Below, in pieces: positions 44,818 through 54,364 of a stretch of 64,000 bases of DNA. Made by a program: the position numbers and the translations under genes. The stretch is from Hyphomicrobiales bacterium (lineage in GTDB: Bacteria > Pseudomonadota > Alphaproteobacteria > Rhizobiales > Rhizobiaceae): assembly GCA_900473685.1 (NCBI GenBank), contig UCNE01000023.1, positions 186,001 to 250,000 on the forward strand, read 5' to 3'. The first letter of the stretch is position 1. Every line of letters begins with the position of its first letter. Under the pieces are notes generated by a model that saw nothing but the letters and a program-made list of their open reading frames with translations, searched no databases and was not told where the DNA came from.

Positions 44818-44843
44818 CATAAAGAAGTCTTTATGTCTTTATG
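44818..44843 (-). promoter_or_regulatory. Three-half-site operator upstream of ahcY
   Basis: CATAAAGA-AG-TCTTTATG (44818-44835) is an inverted repeat with perfect 8-bp arms, immediately followed by a third half-site TCTTTATG (44836-44843). Similar AAAGA/TCTTT palindromes are, from memory, bound by ArsR-type regulators of the methionine/SAH cycle (SahR-like) in proteobacteria. It would control ahcY; the HPr gene end is only 16 bp away. Confidence 0.55.
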
Positions 44844-44858
44844 TGGCCCCGCCCGAGG

Positions 44859-45176
44859 CTAGATTTCTTCGCCGAACTTGTCGGCAACCAGGGCGTCGAG
44901 TGCATCGAGAGCCTCCTGTGCCTGACGGCCGCTGGAGGTGACGGAAACCGAACAGCCGGTGCTGGCGGCCAGCATCATCAGGCCCATGATCGAGGTGCCG
45001 CCGACGGTCATGCCGTCCTTGGAGACGTGGATCTCGGCATCATAGCCTTCGACCGTCTGGACGAACTTGGCAGAGGCGCGGGCATGCAGGCCACGCTTGT
45101 TGACGATCAGGAGGTCGCGGGAGAGGGTCATGACCGGCGTCCCGTTATTTTCCACTGAGGACACGGCTTGCGACAT
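44859..45176 (-). CDS. HPr phosphocarrier protein (regulatory PTS)
   Basis: The 105-residue protein has the HPr active site NKRGLHARASAKFV (His31 from the chosen start) and the regulatory serine region VGGTSIMGLMML (Ser62), the target of HprK. ATG at 45176 is preferred because AGGAAAT lies upstream, although it overlaps the EIIA gene; ATG at 45131 gives 90 residues. No EIIB or EIIC transport component is near, so this is a regulatory phosphorelay. Confidence 0.92.
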   Translation of the reverse strand: MSQAVSSVENNGTPVMTLSRDLLIVNKRGLHARASAKFVQTVEGYDAEIHVSKDGMTVGGTSIMGLMMLAASTGCSVSVTSSGRQAQEALDALDALVADKFGEEI

Positions 45177-45546
45177 TGATGTATTTCCTGCCTGCTTCGG
45201 ACGCTTCAACGAGTGCCTTGTCCATATCGCTTTCGCCTCGGACACCGGCCAGTTTGATCAGCATGGGAAGATTGACACCGGCAATGACTTCAACCGTGCC
45301 GCTTTGCATGACCGAGATTGCCAGGTTGGACGGTGTGCCGCCAAACATATCTGTAAGGATGATAACGCCATTGCCTTCGTCGGCTGCAAGAACAGCGTGC
45401 AGGATATCCTGCCGGCGCTGGTCCATATCATCCTCGGGGCCGATGCAGACAGTCTCGATTGACTTTTGCGGACCAACGACATGCTCCAGCGCATGACGAA
45501 ACTCTTCAGCCAGCTTGCCGTGTGTGACAAGCACAAGTCCGATCAT
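45145..45546 (-). CDS. PTS EIIA component, mannose family
   Basis: The 133-residue protein shows the EIIA-Man fold with phospho-His9 in IGLVLVTHGKLAEEF and VIILTDMFGGTPSNLAISVM near residue 60. It would accept phosphate from HPr. In rhizobia such an EIIA works without a sugar permease as part of a regulatory PTS. Its 3' end overlaps the HPr start. Confidence 0.92.
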   Translation of the reverse strand: MIGLVLVTHGKLAEEFRHALEHVVGPQKSIETVCIGPEDDMDQRRQDILHAVLAADEGNGVIILTDMFGGTPSNLAISVMQSGTVEVIAGVNLPMLIKLAGVRGESDMDKALVEASEAGRKYINVASRVLSGK

Positions 45547-45693
45547 GGTGTCTTCGCTCCAACTGCATCTGCAAATCTATAAGGAGGGTCAGATATCGCA
45601 ATGCAGCAATTTCGTCCACCTTTAGGGCGGCCATCTTGGCAAGGAAAAGCCGAATGGCAAGTTAAAAATCCGGAAATGCTGCTTTAAAAGGCA

Positions 45694-46161
45694 TCAATGT
45701 CCTTGAAAATCGGCATTTTGAGGTAAAATCCGCCGTAAAATCTCAAAGGAATTCAAGCCTTCGGCCAGGGGAAGGCGATGCAAAGGCAAAAAATCACCGG
45801 ACGGCAAAGAAAACCTCTCATTTTCCGGGGGTAAACGTGGTTCAAATGGCGGTTTGATCGGCAGAATGGCACAATCGATCACCGCGGCCGGTATCGTCTC
45901 GATAGTAACAATCCCGGCGCCACGGATCTCCGCCAGGCCGGCAATCGAGGCGGGACGGCGGGCGATGACACGGCCGTTGCACACCGAAATCAGCACTTGA
46001 TCATCCGAAACCAGAGCGGCAAACAGCCCGGCATTTCGCGCCGCCGTCAGGCAGGAGAGCGCCAGTGTGGTCTTGCCGCTACCGGACGAACCGACAAACA
46101 GGAATCCCTGGCTTCCAAGCACCACGGCGGTCGCGTGAACATTGACCGCCGCGCTGGTCAC
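45694..46161 (-). CDS. hprK: Short HPr kinase/phosphorylase
   Basis: The 155-residue protein has the HprK Walker A FLFVGSSGSGKTTLALSCL, LVSDDQVLI and the HprK signature AGLAEIRGAGIVTI. It lacks the N-terminal half found in Firmicute HprK (about 310 residues), as is usual in alphaproteobacteria. It phosphorylates the serine of HPr. Its start overlaps the chvG stop by four bases, which ties the PTS relay to ChvG/ChvI. Confidence 0.93.
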   Translation of the reverse strand: MTSAAVNVHATAVVLGSQGFLFVGSSGSGKTTLALSCLTAARNAGLFAALVSDDQVLISVCNGRVIARRPASIAGLAEIRGAGIVTIETIPAAVIDCAILPIKPPFEPRLPPENERFSLPSGDFLPLHRLPLAEGLNSFEILRRILPQNADFQGH

Positions 46162-47939
46162 GCGTGGTTCTCGATCGGAAGGGAAAGGATGAAGCGGGCA
46201 CCGGTAATCTTGCCGGTCGCATCCATCATGTTTTCGGCTTTCAGCGAGCCGCCATGGGCTTCGGCGATCTGGCGGGAGATGGAAAGGCCAAGGCCCGAAT
46301 TCTGGCCAAAATCCTCGCCGTCCGGCCGGTCCGTGTAGAAGCGCTCGAAAATGCGGTCGATATCTTCGGCCTGGATGCCCGGGCCATTATCCTCGGCATA
46401 GATGATGCAACGGCTGCGGGTCCGGGTCAGGCGCAGGACGATGCGTCCGCCCTGGTCCGGAACAAACGACCGGGCATTTTCGATCAGGTTGGTGATGATC
46501 TGGCCGATGCGCAGTTCGTAGCCGCCGACGTCGAAACGCGCCTTCGGATTGTCCTTGCGCTCGACGACGAAGCTCAGCTCGACGGCTTTCTTGCCGCTGC
46601 GGATCTGCCGGGAAATATCGACAAGGCCACCGAGCAGCTTTTCCAGGTCGACGGCCTTGGCGTCGCTGCGGGCAAGCTCGGCATCGAGCCTCGAGGCATC
46701 GGAAATATCGCTGATCAGCCGGTCGAGGCGGCGCACATCATGCTGGATGACGTCCATCAGCCGTTTCTTGGAATCGTCGGTACGGGCGAGCGGCAGCGTC
46801 TCGACGGCGCTGCGTAGCGAAGTCAGCGGGTTCTTCAGTTCGTGGCTGACATCGGCGGCAAAATTCTCGATCGCGGCGATACGGTCGTAGAGCGCCGTCG
46901 TCATTTCGCGCAGCGCAACCGAAAGGTTGCCGATTTCGTCCTGGCGTGACGAAAAATCCGGAATTTCCTCGCGCTCCTTGGCGCCGCCACGCCGCACGCG
47001 GATGGCGGCGGCCGACAGGCGGCGCAAGGGGTTGGCAATGGTGCTCGACAAGAGCAGAGATAAGATGACGTTGACGAGGGCGGCGACGCCGAAGACGCGA
47101 ATGATCGCCAGCCGCTCGGCATGGACGATCTTGTCGATATCACCGGCCTGCGTTGACAAAAGCAGCACACCGAGAACCGCGCGGAACCGCTGAACGGGCA
47201 CGGCAACGGAGACGATCAGCTCGCCCTTTTCGGTGACGCGCACAACAGCGCCGCGAACGCCGGTGAGTGCGTTCATGACTTCGGGATAGACAGCGCCGTT
47301 GCCGCCGGGCGGCTCCTTGTAGAGCGGCATGTTGCCAGGTTGCAGCACACGGTTGAACCAAGCGTTCAGCCGTTCGGACCATGTCACGGGCTCGGGGTCG
47401 ATCGGCGGCAGGTCGAAACGCAGCACTTGACCGCCGGTATAGAGATGGCGGGAATCCAGCAGAAGGTCGGCATCTGCGTCAAACAGTCGGGCACGGGTGC
47501 GGGTCGGCGATATCAGCCGCCGCAATACCGGTGCAATCCGTTCCTGGTTGATCGGGAATTCGAGATCCTCGTCGCTGGGCAGCGGCGTGATGCTTTGGCC
47601 TGCCTGCAGTTCCAGCAGCTTTTCGGGATCGATGGTGATCGAGTTGGTATCGACGGAGGCGGATGCAGCGATTGCGCCGGCGATGATTTCGCCTTGCGTC
47701 AACAGGCTTTCAACCCGCGCCTCGGTCAAACCTTCGCGGAACTGGTTCAGATACATGATGCCGCCGCCGAGGACGAGCAACGCGACAAGGTTGAAGAACA
47801 GGATACGGCGCGTCAGGCTGGAAAAGACGGCATTGCCGAAGATACGGCGAATCAGCGTGAACGGATGCGCCCACTTGCGGCCGGCGGCCGCCCGTGTCTC
47901 GCTGTCATCCATATCGATATTGCGCAAGACTTCGACCAA
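46158..47939 (-). CDS. chvG: Sensor histidine kinase ChvG (ExoS)
   Basis: The 593-residue protein has two membrane segments (IRRIFGNAVFSSLTRRILFF then NLVALLVLGGGIMYL near 50; VFGVAALVNVILSLLLSSTI near 290) flanking a periplasmic domain of about 220 residues, a HAMP linker, His366 in the H-box DVSHELKNPLTSL and a HATPase domain (DNGPGIQAEDIDRIFERF, GLGLSISRQIAEAHGG). ChvG senses acidity and host signals with ChvI and is needed for virulence or symbiosis in the family. A second start at 47912 is possible. Confidence 0.95.
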   Translation of the reverse strand: MVEVLRNIDMDDSETRAAAGRKWAHPFTLIRRIFGNAVFSSLTRRILFFNLVALLVLGGGIMYLNQFREGLTEARVESLLTQGEIIAGAIAASASVDTNSITIDPEKLLELQAGQSITPLPSDEDLEFPINQERIAPVLRRLISPTRTRARLFDADADLLLDSRHLYTGGQVLRFDLPPIDPEPVTWSERLNAWFNRVLQPGNMPLYKEPPGGNGAVYPEVMNALTGVRGAVVRVTEKGELIVSVAVPVQRFRAVLGVLLLSTQAGDIDKIVHAERLAIIRVFGVAALVNVILSLLLSSTIANPLRRLSAAAIRVRRGGAKEREEIPDFSSRQDEIGNLSVALREMTTALYDRIAAIENFAADVSHELKNPLTSLRSAVETLPLARTDDSKKRLMDVIQHDVRRLDRLISDISDASRLDAELARSDAKAVDLEKLLGGLVDISRQIRSGKKAVELSFVVERKDNPKARFDVGGYELRIGQIITNLIENARSFVPDQGGRIVLRLTRTRSRCIIYAEDNGPGIQAEDIDRIFERFYTDRPDGEDFGQNSGLGLSISRQIAEAHGGSLKAENMMDATGKITGARFILSLPIENHA

Positions 47940-48150
47940 GCCTTCAACTCCCGCTTTCGCGGCTCCTGTATATCAAATGCGGTTTCTCGGCCGCTGCAAT
48001 GGCGAGCCTAACTGCCGTCCGCCCAAGGGCAGGAGAATACGGCCTTGTCTCTCACTTTGGCGCGGAGCCCTATCATACAGCTCGGCCCTTGACCACGCCA
48101 GACTTGCACATCGTGGTGATGCCCGGCGTGGTAGGAAGGTAAGGTCTGGC

Positions 48151-48885
48151 TCAGGCCGATTCGCGGAAGCGGTAGCCGACGCCGTAAAGCGTCTCGATCA
48201 TATCGAAGTCGTTATCGACCATCTTGAACTTCTTGCGCAGCCGCTTGATGTGGCTGTCGATGGTACGGTCGTCGACATAGACCTGCTCGTCATAGGCGGC
48301 GTCCATCAAGGAATCGCGGCTCTTCACCACGCCGGGGCGTTGCGCCAGCGAATGCAGGATCAGGAATTCCGTGACAGTCAGTGTCACGGGCTCGTTCTTC
48401 CAGGTGCAGGTATGGCGTTCCTGGTCCATCGACAGCTGGCCGCGCTCCAGCGAGCGGGCCTGGATATCGGCTGCGCTCTTGGCCGCGCCGCTGCCGGTGC
48501 TCGCGGCAGCTGCCGCCTCCCGGTTGGCCGAGCGGCGCAGGATCGCCTTGACGCGTTCAACCAGCAGTCGCTGCGAGAACGGTTTGGTGATGAAATCGTC
48601 GGCGCCCATCTTCAGGCCGAACAGTTCATCGATCTCCTCATCCTTGGAGGTCAGGAAGATCACCGGAATATCGGATTTCTGGCGCAGGCGGCGCAGAAGC
48701 TCCATGCCGTCCATGCGCGGCATCTTGATATCGAAGATGGCGAGCTGCGGCGGCCGGGCAAGCAGACCGTCGAGCGCCGAGGCACCGTCGGTATAGGTTT
48801 CGACCTTGTAGCCTTCTGCCTCCAGTGCAATCGACACCGAGGTCAGGATATTCCGGTCGTCATCGACAAGTGCAATCGTCTGCAT
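48151..48885 (-). CDS. chvI: Response regulator ChvI
   Basis: The 244-residue protein has a receiver domain ([20 protein letters not shown], phospho-Asp52 in [14 protein letters not shown], Lys in FITKPFS) and an OmpR-type winged helix ([41 protein letters not shown]). It is the partner of ChvG. The start [10 protein letters not shown] at 48885 follows GGTGGAG; an earlier ATG at 48903 would add six residues. It is divergent from pckA. Confidence 0.96.
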   Translation of the reverse strand: MQTIALVDDDRNILTSVSIALEAEGYKVETYTDGASALDGLLARPPQLAIFDIKMPRMDGMELLRRLRQKSDIPVIFLTSKDEEIDELFGLKMGADDFITKPFSQRLLVERVKAILRRSANREAAAAASTGSGAAKSAADIQARSLERGQLSMDQERHTCTWKNEPVTLTVTEFLILHSLAQRPGVVKSRDSLMDAAYDEQVYVDDRTIDSHIKRLRKKFKMVDNDFDMIETLYGVGYRFRESA

Positions 48886-49223
48886 CGTATAGGGCTCCAC
48901 CATTTCGCTGCGCCTCCGAGGCCGTCCCGGTTGTCCGGGCTGCTGCGGCAAGACGCGTTTCATGAGTATAAAGGTGGAACAAATTGTGGCGAAGTAAAAT
49001 GCAAAAGCAACCGATGCCGCTGTAAGGGGACGTCTCCCGCCCAAAATCGCCGTCTGAAAAGGCACGATTCAACCGATTAAAAAAGCGATATTTTCTTTTA
49101 AATCGATTAATATACTGAAATCATTGTATTTTTTACGACAGCAATCTTGTCTTTTTGGCTTCATCCTTTTATGGTTGCTAACATTCAATGTTCTGTCGGC
49201 AAACCACGGAGGAAAGCTGGACC
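48886..49223. other. Divergent control region between chvI and pckA
   Basis: 338 bp. TATACT boxes occur on the minus strand (48970-48965, with TTCGCC 17 bp upstream) and on the plus strand (49111-49116), plausible -10 elements of chvI and pckA. The near-palindrome TTAA-ATCGA-TTAA (49098-49110) overlaps the pckA side. The region is AT-rich from 49070 to 49170. No gene is seen. Confidence 0.45.
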
Positions 49224-50834
49224 ATGAAGGAACTCGGCATTCGCAACCCATCCCTTGGGCTGGAATCAATCGGTTTCACCAACCTGGACATGGTTCGGTA
49301 CAACTTTGGCACCGCTGAACTCTATGAGGAAATCCTGCGCCGCAGCGAAGCGCAGCTGACCGCGGATGGTGCCGTTCGCGCGCTGACAGGCCAGCACACG
49401 GGCCGTTCGCCGAAAGATAAATTCGTCGTTCGCGATGAAAACACCGCCGATCAGATCTGGTGGGACAATAACAATGCGATGTCGCCGGAGCACTTCGCCA
49501 TCCTGCATCAGGACATGCTCGATCATGCCAAGGGCAAGTCGCTCTATGCGCAAGACCTGATTGGCGGCGCCGATGCGGAAAATGCCTTGCCGACACGCAT
49601 CATCACCGAGTTCGCCTGGCATTCGCTGTTCATCCGCAATCTTCTGATCCGTCCGGAAAAGGCATCGCTTGCCGCCTTCGTTCCGCAGTTGACGATCATC
49701 GACCTGCCGGACTTCAAGGGCAATCCTGCCCGTCACGGTTGCCGGACCGAAACCGTGATTGCCTGCAATTTCACCAAGGGCATTATTCTGATCGGCGGCA
49801 CGTCCTATGCCGGCGAGATGAAGAAGGCCGTCTTCACCATGCTCAACTACCTGTTGCCGGCCAAGCGCGTCATGCCGATGCATTGCTCGGCCAATGTCGG
49901 CCCGGATGGTGACGCAGCCGTGTTCTTCGGCCTTTCGGGTACCGGCAAGACGACGCTGTCGGCCGATCCGAAGCGCACGCTGATCGGTGATGACGAACAT
50001 GGCTGGGGCGAGCATGGTATCTTCAACTTTGAAGGTGGCTGCTATGCCAAGACCATTCGCCTGTCGGCTGAAGCCGAGCCGGAAATCTTCGAAACGACAC
50101 GCCGTTTCGGCACGGTGCTTGAAAACGTCGTGCTCGACGAAAACCGCAAGCCGGACTTCAACGATGGTTCGCTGACCGAAAACACCCGTTGCGCCTATCC
50201 GCTCGATTTCATCCCGAATGCCAGCAAGTCGGGAACAGCCGGGCATCCGGGCACGATCATCATGCTGACGGCCGATGCTTTCGGCGTTATGCCGCCGATC
50301 GCCCGTTTGACGCCTGACCAGGCCATGTACCACTTCCTGTCCGGCTACACCGCAAAGGTTGCCGGCACGGAAAAGGGCGTGACTGAGCCGGAAGCGACGT
50401 TCTCGACCTGCTTCGGCGCGCCGTTCATGCCGCGTCATCCGTCGGAATATGGCAATCTGCTCAAGGCTCTGATCGCCGAACATGGTGTCAATTGCTGGCT
50501 GGTCAACACCGGCTGGACCGGCGGCGCCCATGGCACCGGACATCGCATGCCGATCAAGGCGACCCGTGCATTGCTCGCCGCCGCACTTGATGGCTCGCTG
50601 GCCTCGGCCGAATTCCGCATCGACAGCAATTTCGGCTTTGCCGTGCCGGTGGCGGTACCGGGCGTCGATAGCAGCATCCTTGATCCGCGTTCGACCTGGA
50701 GCGATGGTGTTGCCTATGACGCGCAGGCCCGCAAGCTGATTGATATGTTCGTCGCCAACTTCGCCAAGTTCGAAAACCATGTCGACGGCAGCGTCCGCGA
50801 TGCGGCTCCCGGCGTGAAGCTCGCAGCGGAATAA
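49224..50834 (+). CDS. pckA: Phosphoenolpyruvate carboxykinase (ATP)
   Basis: The 536-residue protein shows the PEPCK signatures [20 protein letters not shown] near 55, the kinase loop [18 protein letters not shown] near 237 and [20 protein letters not shown]. It converts oxaloacetate to PEP and opens gluconeogenesis, essential on succinate and malate, which rhizobia use in nodules. ATG at 49224 has GGAGGAAAG upstream. Its place opposite chvI is a known arrangement in the family. Confidence 0.97.
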   Translation: MKELGIRNPSLGLESIGFTNLDMVRYNFGTAELYEEILRRSEAQLTADGAVRALTGQHTGRSPKDKFVVRDENTADQIWWDNNNAMSPEHFAILHQDMLDHAKGKSLYAQDLIGGADAENALPTRIITEFAWHSLFIRNLLIRPEKASLAAFVPQLTIIDLPDFKGNPARHGCRTETVIACNFTKGIILIGGTSYAGEMKKAVFTMLNYLLPAKRVMPMHCSANVGPDGDAAVFFGLSGTGKTTLSADPKRTLIGDDEHGWGEHGIFNFEGGCYAKTIRLSAEAEPEIFETTRRFGTVLENVVLDENRKPDFNDGSLTENTRCAYPLDFIPNASKSGTAGHPGTIIMLTADAFGVMPPIARLTPDQAMYHFLSGYTAKVAGTEKGVTEPEATFSTCFGAPFMPRHPSEYGNLLKALIAEHGVNCWLVNTGWTGGAHGTGHRMPIKATRALLAAALDGSLASAEFRIDSNFGFAVPVAVPGVDSSILDPRSTWSDGVAYDAQARKLIDMFVANFAKFENHVDGSVRDAAPGVKLAAE

Positions 50835-50873
50835 AACAGCCCTCACAGAGGGTTGCAGATGATGATTCACGTG

Positions 50874-50903
50874 AAACCCGGCACGAAAGTGCCGGGTTTT
50901 TGC
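50874..50903 (+). terminator. Rho-independent terminator of pckA
   Basis: AAACCCGGCAC-GAAA-GTGCCGGGTTT, a perfect 11-bp stem with a GAAA loop and a T run. Confidence 0.9.
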
Positions 50904-50974
50904 GTTGCCTGCCGGTTCGCGCGTTTTCAACGTCTGTTTCCTGTGAGATAGAGCGATGGAAGGATGAAAACGAC

Positions 50975-51409
50975 ATGGCCAGCGATCCGCTTTATATCAA
51001 CGACCGCATTGTAATCGCCGGCTGGGAACTGACGGAGCAATTCGTGCTGGCCGGTGGGCCGGGTGGACAGAACGTCAACAAGGTCTCGACCGCGGTTCAG
51101 CTGTTTTATGGCATCGCTGCCTCGCCGGCCTTGCCGGAGCGGGTGCGTGACAACGCCATCAAGCTCGCCGGCCGCAGGGTTTCCAAGGAGGGCGTGCTAA
51201 TGATCGAGGCCAGCCGATTCCGCAGCCAGGAGCGCAACCGCGAGGACGCGCGCGAACGGCTGAAGGACCTGATTCTCAAGGCCGCCGAGCCGCCACCGCC
51301 GCCGCGCCGGAAAACCAAACCGACCAAGGGCTCGATCGAGCGGCGGCTGAAGGAAAAGACCGGGCGGGGCGAAGTCAAGAAGATGCGCGGCCGCCCGCAG
51401 AACGATTGA
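50975..51409 (+). CDS. arfB: Ribosome-rescue peptidyl-tRNA hydrolase ArfB (YaeJ)
   Basis: The 144-residue protein carries the class I release-factor GGQ motif at residues 30-32 (VLAGGPGGQNVNKVSTAVQL) and a basic C-terminal tail (RKTKPTKGSIERRLKEKTGR) that enters the empty mRNA channel. It frees ribosomes stalled without a stop codon. It is too short to be RF1 or RF2. ATG at 50975. Confidence 0.93.
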   Translation: MASDPLYINDRIVIAGWELTEQFVLAGGPGGQNVNKVSTAVQLFYGIAASPALPERVRDNAIKLAGRRVSKEGVLMIEASRFRSQERNREDARERLKDLILKAAEPPPPPRRKTKPTKGSIERRLKEKTGRGEVKKMRGRPQND

Positions 51410-51494
51410 TCGCGGCAATTTTCATCCGGGCCTTGTTTTTTTCCCATCACTGCACTCTGTTAGGGTTGAAGAAACCCGCAAAAGGAGATGCGCC

Positions 51495-51962
51495 ATGGGT
51501 CTGTTCAGCTTTATCAAGAATGCCGGCAAGAAGCTCGGCATCGGCGGCGATGACGACGCACCGGATGTCGAAGCGGTGAAGAAAGAACTGGCCTCCCACG
51601 ATCTCGGCACAGATAAGGTCGATGTTGCCGTCGAAGGCGACAAGATCGTGCTGACCGGCGTGGTGAAGGACCAGTCCGCCTTTGAGAAGGCCGTTGTGGC
51701 CGTCGGCAATACGCTTGGTATCTCGAAGGTGGAAGCCGCGGAACTCAAGGTCGCTGATGGTGCTGCAGCGCCTGTCGCGGCCAAGGAGCCGGTTTTCTAC
51801 ACGGTCAAGAAGGGCGACAACCTCTGGAAGATCGCCGAATCGCAGTACGGCAAGGGCAAGGGTGTGAAGAATACCGTCATCTTCGAAGCCAACAAGCCGA
51901 TGCTGACCCACCCGGACAAGATCTATCCCGGCCAGGTCCTGCGTATTCCGGCCCTGGATTAA
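51495..51962 (+). CDS. kbp: LysM/BON protein, homologous to potassium-binding Kbp (YgaU)
   Basis: The 155-residue protein starts MGLFSFIKNAGKKLGIGG and combines a BON domain (about 25-95) with a C-terminal LysM domain (FYTVKKGDNLWKIAESQYGK to the final IYPGQVLRIP). This order and the end IFEANKPMLTHPDKIYPGQV match E. coli Kbp, a cytoplasmic K+ sensor. No signal peptide is visible, which also fits Kbp rather than a wall protein. AAAGGAG precedes the ATG. Confidence 0.88.
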   Translation: MGLFSFIKNAGKKLGIGGDDDAPDVEAVKKELASHDLGTDKVDVAVEGDKIVLTGVVKDQSAFEKAVVAVGNTLGISKVEAAELKVADGAAAPVAAKEPVFYTVKKGDNLWKIAESQYGKGKGVKNTVIFEANKPMLTHPDKIYPGQVLRIPALD

Positions 51963-51967
51963 CCCTC

Positions 51968-52408
51968 ATGAAAAGGCTCAGCGCAGTTCTGCTGGTTTTC
52001 CTGGCTGCCGCGGCAGCGATTTTCAGCGGGCCTGCGCTGGCTTTGACGTTTCGTGAACCCGCCAAAGGCTCGGCGGAGCGGGCTGCTATCATGGACACGC
52101 TTCGCCCGGCGGTCGAGGCCGAGATGCGCGGCTCGGTCGAATTCGTGGTCACCACCATCCGGGTGACGCCGAACTGGGCCTTTGTGCAGGTCGAGCCACA
52201 GCGGCCGGGCGGTGGCGTGATCGATCCGGAGCAAACCGGTTTTGCTGGCGATACCGACATGATGGATGGGCTGACGGTCTATGGGTTGATGGGCTTTCAA
52301 GCGGGACGCTGGAACCTGATTGACCACATGGTCGGCCCGACCGACGTCGGCTACGCCGGCTGGCAGCAACGCTACGGCGTTCCTGCTGCCTTGCTCGGGC
52401 TGGAATAG
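51968..52408 (+). CDS. Secreted protein of unknown function
   Basis: The 146-residue protein has a clear Sec signal peptide (MKRLSAVLLVFLAAAAAIFS, probable cut after ALA near residue 26). The mature part is about 120 residues, with TLRPAVEAEMRGSVEFVVTT and a repeated-strand look, rich in Val, Gly and Trp. I do not recognise the family. It starts five bases after the Kbp-like gene and precedes alkB by seven, so it is probably in their operon. Confidence 0.8.
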   Translation: MKRLSAVLLVFLAAAAAIFSGPALALTFREPAKGSAERAAIMDTLRPAVEAEMRGSVEFVVTTIRVTPNWAFVQVEPQRPGGGVIDPEQTGFAGDTDMMDGLTVYGLMGFQAGRWNLIDHMVGPTDVGYAGWQQRYGVPAALLGLE

Positions 52409-52415
52409 GTTTCCC

Positions 52416-53027
52416 ATGAAGGCGCTGCCCCAAGGTGTCCGGCACATTCCGGATTTTCTCGACCGGGAAAAGCAGGAAGCTTTGGTCGAGAGCATCCGGA
52501 CCGTCGTGGCGGAAGCCCCGCTGTTCGTTCCAGCCATGCCCCGCACCGGCAAGCCGATGTCCGTGCACATGACCAATTGCGGCTCGCTCGGCTGGGTGAC
52601 GGACAAGGAACGCGGCTATCGCTACCAGCCGGACCATCCGGTCACCGGCAAACCATGGCCGGCGATGCCGGACGTACTGCTCGATATCTGGCGTACGGTG
52701 TCTGGCACCTCAAAGGAGCCGGAGGCCTGCCTCGTCAATTTCTATGCCGACGATGCCCGCATGGGCCTGCATCAGGATCGCGACGAAAAGGATCTGGAAA
52801 CGCCGGTCGTGTCGATTTCGCTCGGAGACAGCTGCCTGTTCCGCGTCGGTGGCACAGAAAGGACCGGTGGAACACTGTCGTTCAAGCTTTCGAGCGGCGA
52901 TGTCGTTGTGCTGGGCGGCGAGGGGCGTCTCGCCTTTCATGGCGTCGACAAGATCTATCCCAACACGTCGACATTGCTGAAAAACGGCGGCCGCATCAAC
53001 CTGACGCTCCGCCGCGTCACGCTGTAA
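52416..53027 (+). CDS. alkB: AlkB-type Fe(II)/2-oxoglutarate dioxygenase
   Basis: The 203-residue protein has the AlkB active-site pattern: His and Asp in MGLHQDRDEKD near residue 115, the distal His in LAFHGVDKIYP near 175 and the 2-oxoglutarate Arg in GGRINLTLRRV near the end. It removes methyl groups from 1-meA and 3-meC in damaged DNA and RNA. ATG at 52416; earlier residues in the frame are not conserved-looking. Its stop is three bases from that of the convergent coaA. Confidence 0.93.
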   Translation: MKALPQGVRHIPDFLDREKQEALVESIRTVVAEAPLFVPAMPRTGKPMSVHMTNCGSLGWVTDKERGYRYQPDHPVTGKPWPAMPDVLLDIWRTVSGTSKEPEACLVNFYADDARMGLHQDRDEKDLETPVVSISLGDSCLFRVGGTERTGGTLSFKLSSGDVVVLGGEGRLAFHGVDKIYPNTSTLLKNGGRINLTLRRVTL

Positions 53028-53030
53028 GCG

Positions 53031-54026
53031 TCAGAGCTTGCGCAGCGCTACGGTCTCGGTGAGGTGATTGGGGCCTTTTTGAAGAATAAGATCAGCGCGC
53101 GGCCGTGTCGGCAGGATGTTCTGGCGCAGGTTCTTCAGGTTGATGTTCTGCCAGAGCCCCTCGGCGATCGTCAGCGCTTCCTCTTCACTCACCTGCGCAT
53201 AACGCTTGAAGAACGAATCCGGATTGCGGAAAGCGGTCTGGCGCAGCCGCATGAAGCGGTTGACGTACCAGGTGTGGATCAGGCTTTCCTCGGCGTCGAT
53301 ATAGATCGAGAAGTCGAAGAAATCCGACACCATCGGCACGATCTTGCCGTCAGCGGGCAAATTGCGCGACTGCAGGACGTTGATGCCCTCGAAAATCAGA
53401 ATGTCGGGACGGTCCACCACCTGGAACTGGTCGGGCAGGACGTCATAGCTGAGATGGGAATAGCTAGGCGCGCGGACATTCGGCTGTCCGGCCTTGATCG
53501 CCGACAGGAAGCGCAGCAGCGCACCGATATCGTAGCTTTCCGGAAAGCCCTTGCGGTCCATCATGTTTTCCCGCAGCAGCGTCGCGTTGGGATAGAGAAA
53601 GCCGTCGGTGGTGACCAGATCGACCTTCGGGCTCGATGGCCAGCGCGACAGAAGCTCGGCCAGAATACGCGCCGTGGTCGATTTGCCAACGGCCACTGAT
53701 CCGGCAATGCCGATGACGAACGGCGTCTTGGCATCGTTGGACATGCTGAGGAAGGCCTGGCGCTGTGCAAACAGCTTTTGCGAGGATTCCACATGAGTCG
53801 ACAAAAGCCGCGACAGCGACAGGTAGATGCGCCGGACTTCGCTGAGGTCGATCGGGTCGTTCAGCGAGCGCAGCCGCTGGACCTCATCGGCAGACAGGGT
53901 CAGCGGCGTGTCTGCCCGGAAATGCGACCATTCCTCAGCCGAAAAGAACCGGTAGGGCGAATAGTCCTTGTTGTCGAAATGATCCGGAATATCGGCCGGC
54001 GCGATGTCTTTTGCGGCGATGGTCAT
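53031..54026 (-). CDS. coaA: Pantothenate kinase, type I
   Basis: The 331-residue protein has the CoaA start ([20 protein letters not shown]), Walker [19 protein letters not shown] near 105, [20 protein letters not shown] near 145 and [20 protein letters not shown] near 240. It commits pantothenate to CoA synthesis and is feedback-inhibited by CoA. It is the last gene of the his operon, six bases after hisE. Confidence 0.96.
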   Translation of the reverse strand: MTIAAKDIAPADIPDHFDNKDYSPYRFFSAEEWSHFRADTPLTLSADEVQRLRSLNDPIDLSEVRRIYLSLSRLLSTHVESSQKLFAQRQAFLSMSNDAKTPFVIGIAGSVAVGKSTTARILAELLSRWPSSPKVDLVTTDGFLYPNATLLRENMMDRKGFPESYDIGALLRFLSAIKAGQPNVRAPSYSHLSYDVLPDQFQVVDRPDILIFEGINVLQSRNLPADGKIVPMVSDFFDFSIYIDAEESLIHTWYVNRFMRLRQTAFRNPDSFFKRYAQVSEEEALTIAEGLWQNINLKNLRQNILPTRPRADLILQKGPNHLTETVALRKL

Positions 54027-54031
54027 GACGT

Positions 54032-54346
54032 CTACCGGCTTGCCTTTTCCTGGAGGCCCGACTGGCTGGTGCGCCGTTCGAGCTCATCCATCACATCCTG
54101 CAACGGAATATCAGCAATTTTCAATACGACCATCAGATGATAGACCAGATCGGCACTTTCGGCGATCAGGTTGGTCCGGTCGTTGGAAATCGCCGCGATC
54201 ACGGTCTCGACGGCCTCCTCGCCAAGCTTCTTGGCGGCCTTCGCCTGCCCATGGGCAACGAGCTTGGCGGTCCAGGATTCGTCGGGTGACGCTTTCGCCC
54301 GCGTGGCGACGATTGCTTCAAGATCGGAAAGGCTGAAATTGCTCAT
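54032..54346 (-). CDS. hisE: Phosphoribosyl-ATP diphosphatase
   Basis: The 104-residue protein has the MazG-like fold with the Mg2+-binding [15 protein letters not shown] motif near residue 40 and [16 protein letters not shown] near 60. It hydrolyses PR-ATP to PR-AMP, the second step of histidine synthesis. It is a stand-alone HisE; the partner hisI is not in the window. Confidence 0.95.
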   Translation of the reverse strand: MSNFSLSDLEAIVATRAKASPDESWTAKLVAHGQAKAAKKLGEEAVETVIAAISNDRTNLIAESADLVYHLMVVLKIADIPLQDVMDELERRTSQSGLQEKASR

Positions 54347-54364
54347 CTGTCTTTGTCCTGAAGC

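Noticed and set aside
44677-44858. SAM or SAH riboswitch before ahcY
   Set aside because: I looked for a conserved pseudoknot or multi-stem layout and found only the half-site repeats and short stems; a covariance-model search would settle it.
43288-44862. Open frame of 524 codons opposite ahcY
   Set aside because: It mirrors the strongly conserved ahcY frame and shows no family motif or ribosome site.
49098-49110. CtrA-type site TTAA-N-TTAA before pckA
   Set aside because: The spacer is five bases, not the seven of the CtrA consensus.
49266-50930. Open frame of 554 codons opposite pckA
   Set aside because: Antisense shadow of pckA, with no motif.
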